Of a DNA stretch of 64,000 nt, positions 23,737 to 35,357 are shown piece by piece (within the stretch, counting starts at the first letter, position 1; every line of letters starts with the position of its first letter). The notes beneath the pieces were generated by a model that was not told the DNA's origin, ran no database searches, and saw only the letters and a program-made list of their open reading frames with translations. Position numbers and translations under genes: made by a program. Source of the stretch: Saururus chinensis (taxonomy: Eukaryota > Streptophyta > Magnoliopsida > Piperales > Saururaceae); assembly GCA_035235625.1 (NCBI GenBank), contig CP141140.1, positions 24,386,685-24,450,684 on the forward strand, given 5' to 3'.

Positions 23737-23925
23737 GTCAATGAGCACAAGAAGAACGAAAAGAAGAAAGTTCCTGAGTAAGTGGAACCGATGAATTGCT
23801 CAGATATCAAGCTCACGTTTCATATGGAGATATTACTAGGGGAGGATCATGTGATGCTCTCATCGTGGATGGAAAACCTTTACCATACATGGTCTATTGA
23901 TGCGTTGGCAGATACAATCTAGTTG
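23737..23925 (+). pseudogene. X protein 2, copy B, second part
   Basis: Continuation of the frame interrupted at 20519: a Lys/Glu-rich HKKNEKKKVPE equivalent, then ILLGEDHVMLSSWMENLYHT. It matches 62345-62530 in copy C. In copy B this part carries its own in-frame stop (GAGTAAGTGG near 23780), so it was probably non-functional apart from the insertion. A GT-AG style donor (CAG|GTATGG) follows near 23958, suggesting the gene once had more exons. Confidence 0.35.
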
Positions 23926-24813
23926 TCCCTGATATGCCAAGAATGTATCATGTCTCAGGTATGGATATAAAATATTGATTAGCATGTGTTCGACTATGCG
24001 ATAATCAATGGCCTCATGTTTTCTATCACATGATGCATAAGTTTTCATTTGTTCATATTTGGTGTATCATGTGGTCGAGCATATGACTGCTTAGTGATCG
24101 TGTTAGTAATAACATGACACTTATGTTGGTTGTGTGGTTAACCACATGACTATATCATTTGTCATGTTGACGATAATACATGCTTTATCATTTTCAATCA
24201 TAGGTTAACGATATGTTGTAAGAACATATGTGGCCACATGTATTATATTGACTTATTTCGGTGAACAAAACAATGTCAAATCAATGTGTAATTTGAGTCA
24301 TAGGGTAGATTGGTTACTTTTCAAGACTACATAGTGAAGATGAAGCATATCATCAAGAGGTGTTTTTAGTGTTTTGACAAATAAAAACATGCACATAGAT
24401 CACATTCACACACTTAGGATAAAGGGTTTATCATATGAGAGTGTAGGAAAAGAATGGGTAAAATATTAATAAGTATATAAAATTTTTATCCAATATCGAA
24501 TGGGAAAGTGTTTTTTTGTACTATAAAGGTACTGTAGAAATCAATTGGTTATTATAGTGATCGATCATTTATGCTTTTTGAATTGCATACTGTAGCATAT
24601 TACTCTAGTGAGTGATCAATTACTATAGCGATAGATTAGTACAATGCACAATTTCCCAAAATAGGTCATTCCAAGTGAAATTTGATTCCAATTCAAAATC
24701 TAACACCTTAATTGACTTACTTATCAATATAAAGGGTGTTTTGAATGTGGGAAAAGAATGGGAAACTATTGTTAGCATTGAGAGAGATTGGTGAGTCTAC
24801 TATTTTGGGAATT

Positions 24814-26755
24814 TGTGACAGCCACCATTTCCCGCATCGATTTAACGCAATATCCTCATCCGACATGTGTAAATTCCACGCACGTGACCGAATGCGATGT
24901 ACGTCGATGCACAACGATCATAAAATCGACCGTAAACAAAAAATTTACGGAGTTATCTCACAGCCATAACTACATATTTATTACAATGCCCAGGGACCAC
25001 TATGCGTAGATCCTATAGTTTACAAATGTTTATATATCACTAGGCAAATCATGTCATTACACATCAGTCACAAAAATAATTATACAAAATAAAACCCCTT
25101 GGAAATCCCTTCTGCTTCCACCTTTGTCTTGCTGAAACACCTGTAGGATCTAGGGGTGGGTGAGTATATAAATACTCAGTAGGTTGTGTTAACATCTAAA
25201 ATGATGCTAAGCCCCAAAACCTTCAAAAACATAGTCCTTATACTCTTTTTAATATCTTTTATCCTTAGTAAATCGCCCGAAATTTCCCTTCTTTCGGAAG
25301 CAAATCAAATCCACAAACTTAATTCCAACACACATCAAATCCACAAACTTACTTCTGAGTAAAATTCACACGTTTAATCCCCAAATCATTTTAAAACCCA
25401 TGAGATAAATTCCGCATCAAATCTACAAGCTCAAATCTCGAATCAAATCAGATTCGCGATCTCAAAACCAAGTCACAACACATCCACAGTTTCAAATATG
25501 GATCAAATCATTTTCATCAATTCAAATCCAAAACACCTCACAAGCCACGATACCCTATAGCCTACCCTCGGCGCTCATGGGGCAAACGAGGGCCACTTAG
25601 GGAATGAGTTTTCACATGATACTCCACCCTGTGCGCGTGCCACTTGCAGATTATTTTTCTCAACGGGCATCGAGATCAATGCACATATTCATACACTCAA
25701 GGTATACGCATAAGGATCAGTTCAAATTACATCATTGTATGAAACCAAAACACTTTGTGGCTCATATGAAATCAAATCACATCACTGTACGGAACCAATA
25801 CACTAAGTGGCTAGTATAAAATCAAATCACATTATTGTACGAAACCAAACACTCAGTGGCTCATACGAAATCAAATCACATCACTGTACAAAACCAAACA
25901 CTCAGTGGCTCATACGAAATCAAATCACATCATTGTACAAAACCAAACACATCATTGTACAAAACCAAAACATTAAGTGGCTTAGACAAAAATCAAATCA
26001 CATTACTGTACAAAACCAAAACATTAAGTGGCTCATATGAAATCAAATCACATCACTGTATGAAACCAAAACATTAAGTGGCTCGTACGAAATCAAATCC
26101 ACAACATTGCACATAACCAAGGCTCTAAGAAGTTATTATGAAATCAAATCATGTCACTGCACATACCCAAAACACAAGGAAGCTCGCATGAAATCAAATC
26201 AGATCACTATGCATAACCAAAGCACCAAAAGGCTCATACAAAATTAAATCAGATCACTACACATAATATATTTATCCAAAATAAGCCTCGTAAACATAGC
26301 CATGCCAAAACATTAATAAAAACTATACTAAGCATGCAATTAGAGTTTAAAACCCCCTACTTCGCTTTCCGTGCAAGAAATAAAATGATATGCCGATTAC
26401 CCCAAAATTGGACGTCACATTTTTGGGCCATAGAGGTCTCGAACTGGAGAAATAACCCTGCCACGATGTCCGACATGCTCGATCTAGGTATGAATGCCTC
26501 TAGAATGACTAGAATCGGACTTAAAATGAGTGAGAAATGAAGCTTGAAGAATGTGGGAAAGAATGAAAAACGTGGGAGAAAAAAAAAGAACTCGAAAACT
26601 GGACACTCTGGATGCTATTTATAGAAAAGTGGTTAGATGATAGGTTGACACATGTCAATCCTATCCTAACGTAACTGATCTTATCTACTGCATCGTCGAT
26701 CCTATCCACTTCGTCATCAGTCTTATCTATTGTGTCGTCGATCTTATCTATATTA
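24814..26755 (-). mobile_element. Long LTR, minus strand, right end unclear (fossil)
   Basis: The plus strand begins TGTGACAGCCACCATTTCCCGC at the point where X copy B diverges from copy C, so 24814 is a real insertion edge. On the minus strand there is a TATA box (TTCTATAAATAGC) near 26620, a tandem array at 25720-26260, a hairpin at 25162-25177 (GAGTAT-ATAA-ATACTC) followed by ACCC on the minus strand, then CCTACAGGTG and the LTR end. The start on the right was not found. Sequence from about 26756 belongs to another repeat, so the LTR is probably truncated. Confidence 0.6.
25720..26260 (-). repeat. Tandem repeat, about 45-50 bp unit
   Basis: About ten imperfect units of AAATCAAATCACATCACTGT plus ACAAAACCAAAACACTCAGTGGCTCATACG. 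The unit is longest and cleanest at 25740-26090. Confidence 0.85.
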
Positions 26756-26950
26756 AGTTTTTGTCTGGCCAAGATTCAATAAGAAGTTGTCTATTTTATA
26801 GTGGAAAAAGGCTGTAGGAGGTTATGGGAATGAGAATTGTAGCCACGATAGACGACCTACACCTAAAAAGTAAAGCCACAGGTAAAGAAGAGATGACTTT
26901 TAACGTAAACATAAAAGCCAATGAGCCAATGGTGAATACCAATAAAAGAT
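26756..26950. repeat. Dispersed repeat Y, copy 1
   Basis: Matches the sequence into which the copia element inserted: AAGATTCAATAAGAAGT at 28790-28806, then 51754-51915 (TTTTATGGTGAAAAAAGG..., ATAAAAGCCAATGG). It serves as an intact reference for the copia empty site: CAATAAGAAGTTGTCTATTT at 26779. Confidence 0.65.
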
Positions 26951-26961
26951 AGAAAATTATA

Positions 26962-27100
26962 TTTTCACATTAAGAACTCATACATGAGTTTTGATTGGCT
27001 TAGATAAATGAGCCCATGTGAGCTTTGTGTAAAGCTCACTTGTGAAGTCCAATCAAAACTCGTGTAAGTTTTTGTTGTGGGCATATCACCATCCTAAAAG
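26962..27100. mobile_element. MITE with long terminal inverted repeats
   Basis: ACATGAGTTTTGATTGGCTT pairs with AAGTCCAATCAAAACTCGTG. The arms are about 33 bp and roughly 75% complementary further out, giving a hairpin of about 130 bp. A diverged relative is at 55040-55195. The superfamily is not settled. Confidence 0.6.
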
Positions 27101-27499
27101 ATGTTAGACTTAACATAAATCCCTATTATATTCTTCTTGCAATGCAAGAGTATTTTGGAGTATTTTACAAAGAACACCATCACATGTAATGTTTGCAACT
27201 ATAACTTCCTTCTTTATAGAGACGCCAATAATTTCAATTCTTCCATATTTTAACCCCCTTATCACCTGTAATATTGGCAATTTTTCTTTCTCCCATATAG
27301 ATTCACCAATAGCAAAGTTTTTTTTCCATATTTTTTTTCTTCTTATCAGAGCGTCTAACTAGTGATGACCAGGTCAACCATCTAGACTTAAGTGACTGAT
27401 ATCAGTCTCTTTGTAAAGTCGGTGGTATTATTATGAGAGTGATTGATTTCTACTTATTCTAGCCTATTCAAACTGGTCGAAATGAATTCTGCTTTCTTT

Positions 27500-28440
27500 A
27501 GTTTTTTTTATTTAAAAAAAGCATCTTTACAATATACAGATTTCTTAGTGGCAACTTCTTTTGCATATGAAAATCATGTGACCTTCTCAATTTTAAGAGG
27601 GATTTGCAATTTGGCAGTCAAAGATGGCAAATTTATGAATTGGTAGGATTTGTTTGTGAGTACTACTGTACTACTCTTTCGCGTGATGATTAATCAGTTA
27701 ATCAATTGTTGGCTGTGAAACAATAATTACGGGTTGTCATTAAGTGAATGGTAGTCTTGTCCTTTACCCTGTATGACCTAAGTTATAAATAGACACATTA
27801 AAGGAGGCTGACTTGGAGATTGATGACGGATTGACTTGAGTGGATTCTGACGCGAAGAGAATTCCAGAGAAGGTTGTAGCCGCCACGACTCGAAACCGGA
27901 GAGTCCAACGCAGAGGAACATAGAGAGAAGAAGAACAGGAATTTCTGGGAGGAAGAAGTTGGTGTTTTCTTCTTGTGTATTGCGTGAGGAGCGTTGCTGA
28001 GAGATCTTGTAATTCTCTTATACTCTTATTCTCTATTTAGTGGAATTGTGTGATCCTGTGGATGTAGGCAGCAAGGCCGAACCACGTTAAATTCCCTTGT
28101 GTACTTTGCTTTCGTATTGGCGTTCCTAGATCCATATTTCCGCAATACATGCAGGGGAATAGTAAAACTATACTCTGTTCACCCAGAACTCCAGAACAGT
28201 AAATATATACTCTGTTCGGCCAGAACCAGAGTACAGTAAACTTATACTCTGTTTGGCGAGGCCTGTAGTTTTATTCCTCACATCAATTCCGTTGTTTCAT
28301 TGCATTGACTTCATGATATCATTCGTGCTTCCAAGATTGACTCGATAATATATTTATTTGTTAAATAGTAATATTATTCGTCAAAGATGCTGCCAATATG
28401 TAGAATTGCTTACTGTGACCTGCGAATCTATCAATTGACA
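27500..28440 (+). repeat. Third copy of the left part of X, with a solo LTR inside
   Basis: 27540-27706 and 28283-28440 match 12530-12830 and 57370-57670 (ACTTCTTTTGCATATGAAAA..., GAGTACTACTGTACTACTC, TTGACTTCATGATATCATTC). Only this part of X is present here. The copy is interrupted at 27707 by a solo LTR. Confidence 0.7.
27707..28282 (+). mobile_element. Solo LTR, 576 bp, copia-like (fossil)
   Basis: TGTTGGCTGTGAAAC...ATTCCTCACA, flanked by the 5-bp duplication TCAAT (27702-27706 and 28283-28287). Both other X copies show the empty site (AAATCAATTCCGTTG). A TATA box (TTATAAATAG) lies near 27784. A TATACTCTGTTCRGCCAGAA motif repeats near its 3' end at about 28165-28255. The length and TGTTGG start fit copia LTRs (inference). 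Confidence 0.85.
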
Positions 28441-28806
28441 TAATATTTTTATGTCATAAATTAATAGTTGAATTTGGGATTTTAAAATGACTTAAAATTA
28501 GTTTATTTTAAAAAACCAAATTGAGCTTTAATATAATATAAGACAGAAAGAGTAGTAAAAAAACTAGTCTTTACAAAAACAAAGAGGGAATTGGTATCGT
28601 AGTAGGCCATTCATTCTTGAACCTTTTGTTAAGTCCTCATGATAGATTTAGTTTAAACATGCGCTCAGAAACTACCAAAGCTCCATATTTGAATGTATAA
28701 GTTCTAGCCACTTTAGCTACATGGTCTCGGGTCAGCATCAAGCTACTTTTAACTTGAACATAGTGGTGTACATATACTTTTGTCCATACAAGATTCAATA
28801 AGAAGT
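28441..28806. other. AT-rich interval without recognisable gene
   Basis: Nothing is recognised apart from the last 27 bases, which are the left half of repeat Y (see 26756). Confidence 0.4.
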
Positions 28807-28910
28807 TGTTAGAAAGTGGGTTACTCACTTTCATGTAAATAAGAACACACATGTGAATTGGTTGAAGGTTATAAATAGTCCCACATCGCATAGGAAAGGG
28901 TGATAGTGTT

Positions 28911-29480
28911 CACTATAACAAATAAGTTTATTAGCGATGCTTTTAATAACAACACAATACAAAGCGTCGCTAAAAATTACTTTTTGTGATGCATATAAAA
29001 GCATCGCTAATAGTACAACTAGTAGTGACGCTTTTATAAAAACGTATCTAATACTAATATTATTTGCGACGAATAGTGATAATTTTTTTTAAATTTATAA
29101 CTATTAGCGACACTTATACAAAAATGTCGCTAATAATACAACTATTAGGGACGCTTTTTTAAAAGTGTCTCTAAAACTAATACTATTAGCGACGCTCTAA
29201 TAGTTATAAATTTTTACAAAATAAACAATTTATAACCATTAGAGATGTTTTTTCAGAAGTGTCGCTAATAGTACAATTATTAATGACGCTTTTATAAAAG
29301 CGTCTCTAATACAAATATTATTAGCGACGCTTTTAAACAAATGTCGCTAATAGTTATAAATTTTAAAAAAAAATTTAGAAAGTGTTGCAAATAGTATTAG
29401 TATTAGCGACGCTTTTAACAAAGCGTCCCTAATAGATATATTATTAGTGACACTACTTAAAAATCGCCGCTAATAGTTTT
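28911..29480. repeat. Left subterminal repeat region of the CACTA element
   Basis: About a dozen copies of TTAGCGACGCTTTT and its reverse complement AAAAGCGTCGCTAA, at spacings of 20-60 bp, in an AT-rich background. Confidence 0.9.
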
Positions 29481-29619
29481 ATTTTATTTAAAATTTATTA
29501 TTTAAATATATAATAAATTAATATAAAAAATTTAAAAAAACTTCAAAAATATAATAAATTTTATTTAATATTTATATATAATGAATAAATAAGAAATAAA
29601 TAAAATTTCCTTACATTAT

Positions 29620-30719
29620 CCCTACTCCTCCTTAGAGCTGAGGCTCATGTTGATGCACGTAAGAGAGGGAGAGAGGAGTGAAGAGAGAGGGATGAGAGAG
29701 AAGAGAGAGAGGAGAGAGAGTACTAAAGAAAGAGAAAAATGAGATAGAGAGTGAAGAGAGAGAGATATAGAGAAGAGAGAGTGGAGATATAGAAGAGAGA
29801 GAGTGGAGAGAGGAGAGAGAGAAATAGAAAAGAGAGAGGAGAGAGAGCGAGGTAGAGAGAGAGTGAAGAAAGAGATATAGAGAAGAGAGAGTGGAGATAT
29901 AGGAGAGAGAGAGTGGAGAGAGGAGAGAGGGGAGAGAGAAATAGAGAAGAGAGAGAGGAGAGAGAGCGAGGTAGAGAGAGAGAGTGAAGAGAGGGAGGAT
30001 AGAGAGAGTGTGAAGAGAGATAGAGGGGAAAAAATTAATTTAGAATTTTTTGGGATTTTTAATATATTTATTGGTTTTAAAATATAATATATAATAAAAG
30101 AGAGAGAGGGTAGAGAGAAGAGAGGAAGAGAGAGGAGTGAGAGAGGTAGAGAGAGAGTGAAGAGAGAGAGTGAAGTGGGAGAGGGAGAGACATAAGAGAT
30201 AGAGAGAGAGAGACGGTGAAGAGAGAGGAGAGAGGGTAGAGAGAGGGAGGAATTTAATTTTGAATTTTTTAGTAAATATTATATTTTAAAATAAAAAAAT
30301 TAAAATGAAATGTATTAGCCACACGGGAAAGAGCGTCACTAATACCTCGACGCATAAGCCTATGCGTCCCTAATAGCAAGGGTATTAGCGATGCATATTC
30401 CTATCCGTCGCTAATACATTTTATTTTATTTTTAAAACATAATATTTACTAAAAATCTCAAAAAAATTAAAATTAAATTCCCCTACTCTCTTCCCTCTTA
30501 TCGTCAGGACCGGGGCTCATGTTGATGCGTGTGGGAGAGAGAGAAAGAGAGAAAGATCAAGAAGAGGAGAGAGGGAAGAGAGAGAGGAGATAGAGAAGTG
30601 AGAGATATAGAGAGGAGAGATAGAGAGAGAAGAGAGGAGGAGGTATTTAATTTTAAATTTTTAAATTTTTTTAGTAAATATTTTATTTTAAAAAAAATAG
30701 AGAGTGAAGAGATAGGGTA
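29620..30719. repeat. GA-rich and palindromic CACTA modules, first block
   Basis: Two modules, each starting with a conserved block like CAGAGCTGGGGCTCATGTTG plus ACGCATGTGGGAGAG (29630 and 30500), then a long GAGAGA tract, then an AT-rich arm. At 30250-30480 the arms TTTAGTAAATATTATATTTT and AAAATATAATATTTACTAAA face each other around TTAGCGATGCATA, making a palindrome of about 230 bp. Confidence 0.8.
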
Positions 30720-33700
30720 TGTAATATCCCGAATTTTCCTACATTTCGAAAATTAAATGCGTGAAAAATAGGGTATTTGACCCTTCGACATTCTTAGGAG
30801 AATAACTTCCTCCCTAAATAGAATTTGTAGCTGAAACTATGTAGTTAGAAAGTAGATAGAAAGAGCTTTGAAGCGCCACCAAGAGCTCATAAATTGGAGT
30901 TCGGATGAGGAAGATTCGACTATTCAAAGTTGAACATATCGTATATGGCCTGTTTACCCGATTTAAATTTGTATTTGGGCCGTTTAAGTTATTTTGCAGG
31001 CCCGGTTGTTTATAATTCCGAAATTTATTTTTAGAGGCCTAATTAGCTGGCCTAATTGAGGGGGATTGGCCCAACTTCTAGGGGGATTAGAAACCCTAAT
31101 CTCCAAACTTATGAAAAGGACTTCTTGGGGCACAATTGAGGGGGTCTTGGCCGATGGGGGAGAGAAGGCAGCTCACGAAGCACCAGCGAGGTTCCAACAA
31201 GGCTTTGGTGGCGAAGGAACCACGACAAACCGGCAATTAAGGTAGGTTGGTTGTCTTTGTTTTGAGTTGATTAAATCTACTTATTGTTGTGTAATTAAAA
31301 TGAATAGAATTCTTTGCAATTGTTATGTAATGTTTTAAACAGTATGGTGCAGAGATCATTGTTCCTGCAATTACAGAGAACAGTGAATTTGTAGTAAATA
31401 AATAAAAAAATCTCCTTTTGATGGCCGGACACTGGCTAGAAGTCTCCTTCTGGCTAGAAACCTCGGTCGCTGGCCAAAAGCGGCTGGAGGTGACCCACCG
31501 GCGGTAGGTTTCGCCGCTGCCATGTGGGCTTGTATTAAAAAAAGGCACTGGCTACGCTGGCTCCAGTCATGCCGTCGTGGCCACAATGGACTCAGTCACG
31601 CCAGCCCTAGCTGCGCTAGCCACGGTTGCGCTAGTCGTAGAGCCGGCTCCGCCGCTCGATTTCAAAACAAAAAATAAAAAATAATAAAAGGGCTGTTTTG
31701 GCCACCGGACAGTGTCGGGACCGACCCTATCGGTTCCGTCTTGCTCCAGCGGTCCGTATATACTGGGCTGCCCACCCTTTGCCACGGTAGAGGGCGGTGC
31801 TGCCAGAGGCTGGTCATGGAGAAGATGACCCGCACGTTGGTCGTCTGCTCCGTGGACCGGGTCGGGTAACCTGACCTAATCCGGTTCAGTCCGATAAAAA
31901 AAACTTACTTATACTTTAACTGAACCTGGTTCGGTTCAGTGAGTTAGAGTATTCTGAAAAATATGAAAAAAAATTATTATTGACCATGAATATATGTCAA
32001 ATGCTCTGACCAAGTTTCAGATTGAGGAAAAATTCCAGATACTTTAAAATGACTAATTTACCCTTGTGAGTGGACAAATAGCATAATGATTAATGACCAG
32101 AATTAGGGGCGCTAGTTCAGGGGTCTGGATTTAAAAATTGATTAAAATCTTAGTGAGATTTTAATGTGCATCATAAATTAGGACCAATCCATAAGCTAGG
32201 GAAATATCCCAGTAATTAGATAATTAACTATTTTACCCCTAGGGTTAAGGTAAGATAGTTAATTGAACTGGGGTCGGTTCAAGGAGTTTACGACTCCATT
32301 AAATAGGAAGAAAATTGCCTCGCGTTCACAATGTCAAGGTGTACCCCTGGGATTAGTTTTGGACCCATCAAGGTTCAGGGAAGCCATGAACAAAAAGATA
32401 GAAATACCCCTATGAAGACCGGCCGTTATTCGTGTGGATAATTAATGGGCCAATGTGATACTGAAACCTTTTGAGAGGTCAAAGACTTACCCAAGAGCAA
32501 AGAGGACCATATCCAATGTTGGATAATTACTTTAATGCCCTTAGGTGCATTATGACCAGTTTTCATAAAGATTTAATAAGTTAACCCACGGAGGGTTAGG
32601 GCATGTGAGGTTGAACAATTATAATATCATTATTGAATTTGATTATTGATATTATGACTTGCTTAGACCTGTGTGGTTCTGATTATTTATATTATTCATT
32701 GTTTTGATATTTGATATTAATGTTGTGATGATAACTTATCACAAGCTTAAGATTATTGAAAGATTAATTAATGGGGTTAGATAGCTTTGGATTGGGCGAA
32801 AAACCTAATCAAGATAAAGACTAAAATACCTCGGAGGGGTCTGGGATTAGTTCACAAAGTGAACAATGCCTTTCACTTGACGATATGCCTTGGTTGATGA
32901 ACCAATAGCAATTTCAAGTTTTAAACCCTAGTCTAGAAGGGACTAATAGGGTTTGGGATAATCATTCAAAATCCTGGCTTAATGATGAGCAAGATAGGGT
33001 TCAAAATAATTTCTCAAGTTTTAGCTCTATTGAGGTGTCGCTGATTTGATCGTGTAGTTGCACGTCCCCATTAGAGGGAGCTTTGCATGACCCGGGCTCA
33101 CCACAGATCTATTGAGGATCTTTTAGTGATATGCATTTGGATTAGCTAACATCTTTCTTAGTTGGCTTTTCCTGCCACTTCTATTTAGGTGCAGTTGTGG
33201 GCCATGCCCTTCCACTCTGGTCAAGTCCTTCGTAGGCTAGGAGGGGTGATGGTACTTCCTGGTGTATTCTAGGGTGTTTCGTCATGGATTTACCTTTGAG
33301 GGTAGTCTATGGTGAGCTTATTATTTGTCACTTAGGTTGACATCTGATGAGTCTGTCTATCATTGGAACTAGACGGGGATAATAATTATCGAACAATGGT
33401 TCGAGAGATAATTAATAACATTGTTTGATATTGCTTGTATAATTAAAGCAAGTGGAATGATTAAAGGACTTGCATAAAATGTAGGTTGCTTTAAAATACT
33501 TAAGCATTACATGTGTGATGTTATGCTTCTTAATATAGTGTAGTTTTTAGGCAAATCTACGTCTAAATTTGATCTTGTTGGAAAAATTAAAGATGTTACC
33601 TAATGAGTACGTAGGTAACTAGCATTGGGTGATGTTGGCCCGATCCGAAAAATATTAAATTTTACTTTTGTTCTTTTGAAATACTCTTCCAAGGGGAGGA

Positions 33701-34092
33701 GATGTTTGGTTGTTGTTTGGTCTTGTTTGCTTAAAGGTTCTTTAGATGGGGACATTGGTGGGCATTTGAGGACGACGTTGCATTACTGGGAGCTAATTTT
33801 TTACTTCTACAATTTTGTAAGTAATTGTAATTACTGGCGTGAGAGACAACTTTACTTTGTTGTTTATTTTTGGACAAATGATGGACTTGTATTTAGAGGG
33901 TTAACCTATTGTTTATCGAATTTTGACACGTGTAATAATATCATATATTTTGATATTCGTATTTGTGAACCCCAGTTATCACGACTTGGATATTTTAGTC
34001 GATTGATTTGATTTGATTTAAAGAAAAAAAATTATCGTCATTTATCGCATGGCCTTTATTTAAAAAGGGTTTTGAAAATATGAGTCATGACA
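30720..34092 (+). mobile_element. Long LTR, 3.4 kb, in the CACTA element (fossil)
   Basis: Begins TGTAATATCCCGAATTTTCC and ends TATGAGTCATGACA, interrupting a GA-rich module that resumes with ATAGAGAGACAGG. The flanks GGGTA and ATAGA do not match, so the exact edges or a clean single insertion are uncertain. It contains TAGAAACCCTAATCTCC and TATGAAAAGGACTTC near 31090-31130, which look like a promoter/leader region. No coding domain is visible. An open frame at 33625-34011 has no family resemblance. Confidence 0.6.
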
Positions 34093-35357
34093 ATAGAGAG
34101 ACAGGAGAGAGAGAGGGTAGAGAGAGTGAGAGAGAGAAGGCAAAGAGAGAAGAGTGAGAGTAGCGAGAGAGAGGGATGAATTTAATTTTGATTTTTTTAG
34201 ATTTTTTAGAAATATTATATTTAAAAAAATAAATAAATAAAATAAAATGTATTAACGAGGCATAGGAAAGAGCCAAGGTTAATAGCTAGGGTATTAATGA
34301 CGCATATTCCTATATGTCTCTAGTACATTTTATTTTATTTATTTTATTATTTTTAAAATATAATATCTACTAAAAAATCCCAAAAAAATAAAATTAAATT
34401 CTCCTACTCTCTCCCCTCTTATCTTCAAAGCTAGGGCTCACATTGACACACATGGGAGAGAGAAAGAAAGAGAGAACAGAAAGAGGAGAGAGGGAAGAGA
34501 GAGAGGAGATAGAGGAGAGAGAGAAATGAGAGAGGGAGATAGAGAGAGTGAAAAGAGAGAGAAGAGATAAAGAGAGAGTAGAGAGTAGAGAGAAGAGAGA
34601 GAGAGAGAGAGGAGGACTTTAATTTTGAATTTTTTAGTAAATATTATATTTTAAAAATAATTAAAAAGAGAGAGAGAGTGAAGAGCGAGAGGAGAGAGAG
34701 GGTAGAGAGAGGGGGAATTTAAGTTTGAATTTTTAAATTTTTTTAAGTTAATATTATATTTAAAAAAAAAGAGTGAGTGAAGAGAGAGAGATAGGGAGGG
34801 ATTTAATTTTGAATATTTTAAAGTTTTTTAGTAAATAATATATTTTAAAAATAATAAAAATGAAATAAAATGAAATATATTAGCTACACTTAGGAACGCA
34901 TATGTCTATGTGTCACTAATAGCGAAGGTATTAGCGATGTATATTCCTATCCCTCGCTAATACATTTTATTTTATTTTTATTATTTTTAAAAGAGTCCCA
35001 TTTATATGGGCCTAGGCTCATGCACGATCGAGTGAGCCCAGGCCCTAATGACTGTCAGATTTAAATCCGAAAGCCCATGTTACTCATGGGGCATTTTATC
35101 CATTTCTAAAATATAGTATCTACTAAAAAATCCCAAAAAAATAAAATTAAATTCTCCTACTCTCTCCCCTCTTATCCTCAGAGCCAGGGTTTATGTTGAC
35201 ACATGTGGGAGAGAGAGAGAGAAAGAAATAGAGATCAGAAAGATGAGAGAGGGAAGAGAGGGCGGAGATATAGAAGGGAGGGAAGAAAGAGAGGAGATAT
35301 AGAAGAGAGAGAAGTGAGAGTGGGAGATAGAGTTAGAGATAGAAGAGACATAGAGAG
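34093..35357. repeat. GA-rich and palindromic CACTA modules, second block
   Basis: Module starts at about 34425 and 35175 (AGCTAGGGCTCACATTGACA; AGCCAGGGTTTATGTTGACA). There are two palindromes, 34180-34410 and 34800-35145. The second is interrupted at about 34990-35095 by a segment with GGGCCTAGGCTCATGCACGA, which is related to the foldback at 44494-44666. Confidence 0.8.

Larger units (their letters stand above)
11752..24813 (+). mobile_element. Family X copy B (about 6.8 kb plus later insertions)
   Basis: Collinear with 56702-63420. The shared blocks include CCCACCCCTATCTCTCA at the left end, a block at 12450-12830, the protein-coding remnants at 16000-16533 and 20161-20519, LTR E, and the block up to GGTGAGTCTACTATTTTGGG at 24810. 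Compared with copy C it has two extra insertions, 13804-15994 and 20520-23736, both flanked by 5-bp duplications, and LTR E is about 0.8 kb longer. X could be a DNA transposon of Mutator type, because such elements carry proteins of this general look, or a dispersed segmental duplication. No terminal inverted repeats were found, so the class stays open. Confidence 0.6.

Noticed and set aside
29620-30260. GAGAGA tracts as possible GAGA-factor regulatory sites
   Set aside because: They are hundreds of bases long and repeated in every CACTA module, with no gene nearby, so they are better described as microsatellite expansion.
33625-34011. 128-codon open frame in the LTR at 30720-34092
   Set aside because: Hydrophobic, Tyr/Phe-rich product typical of AT-rich chance frames; no similarity and no conserved neighbour.
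30720-34092. Target-site duplication for the LTR at 30720
   Set aside because: The bases next to the proposed ends (GGGTA and ATAGA) do not match; ATAG occurs on both sides but not at the edge, and in GA-rich DNA this is not convincing.
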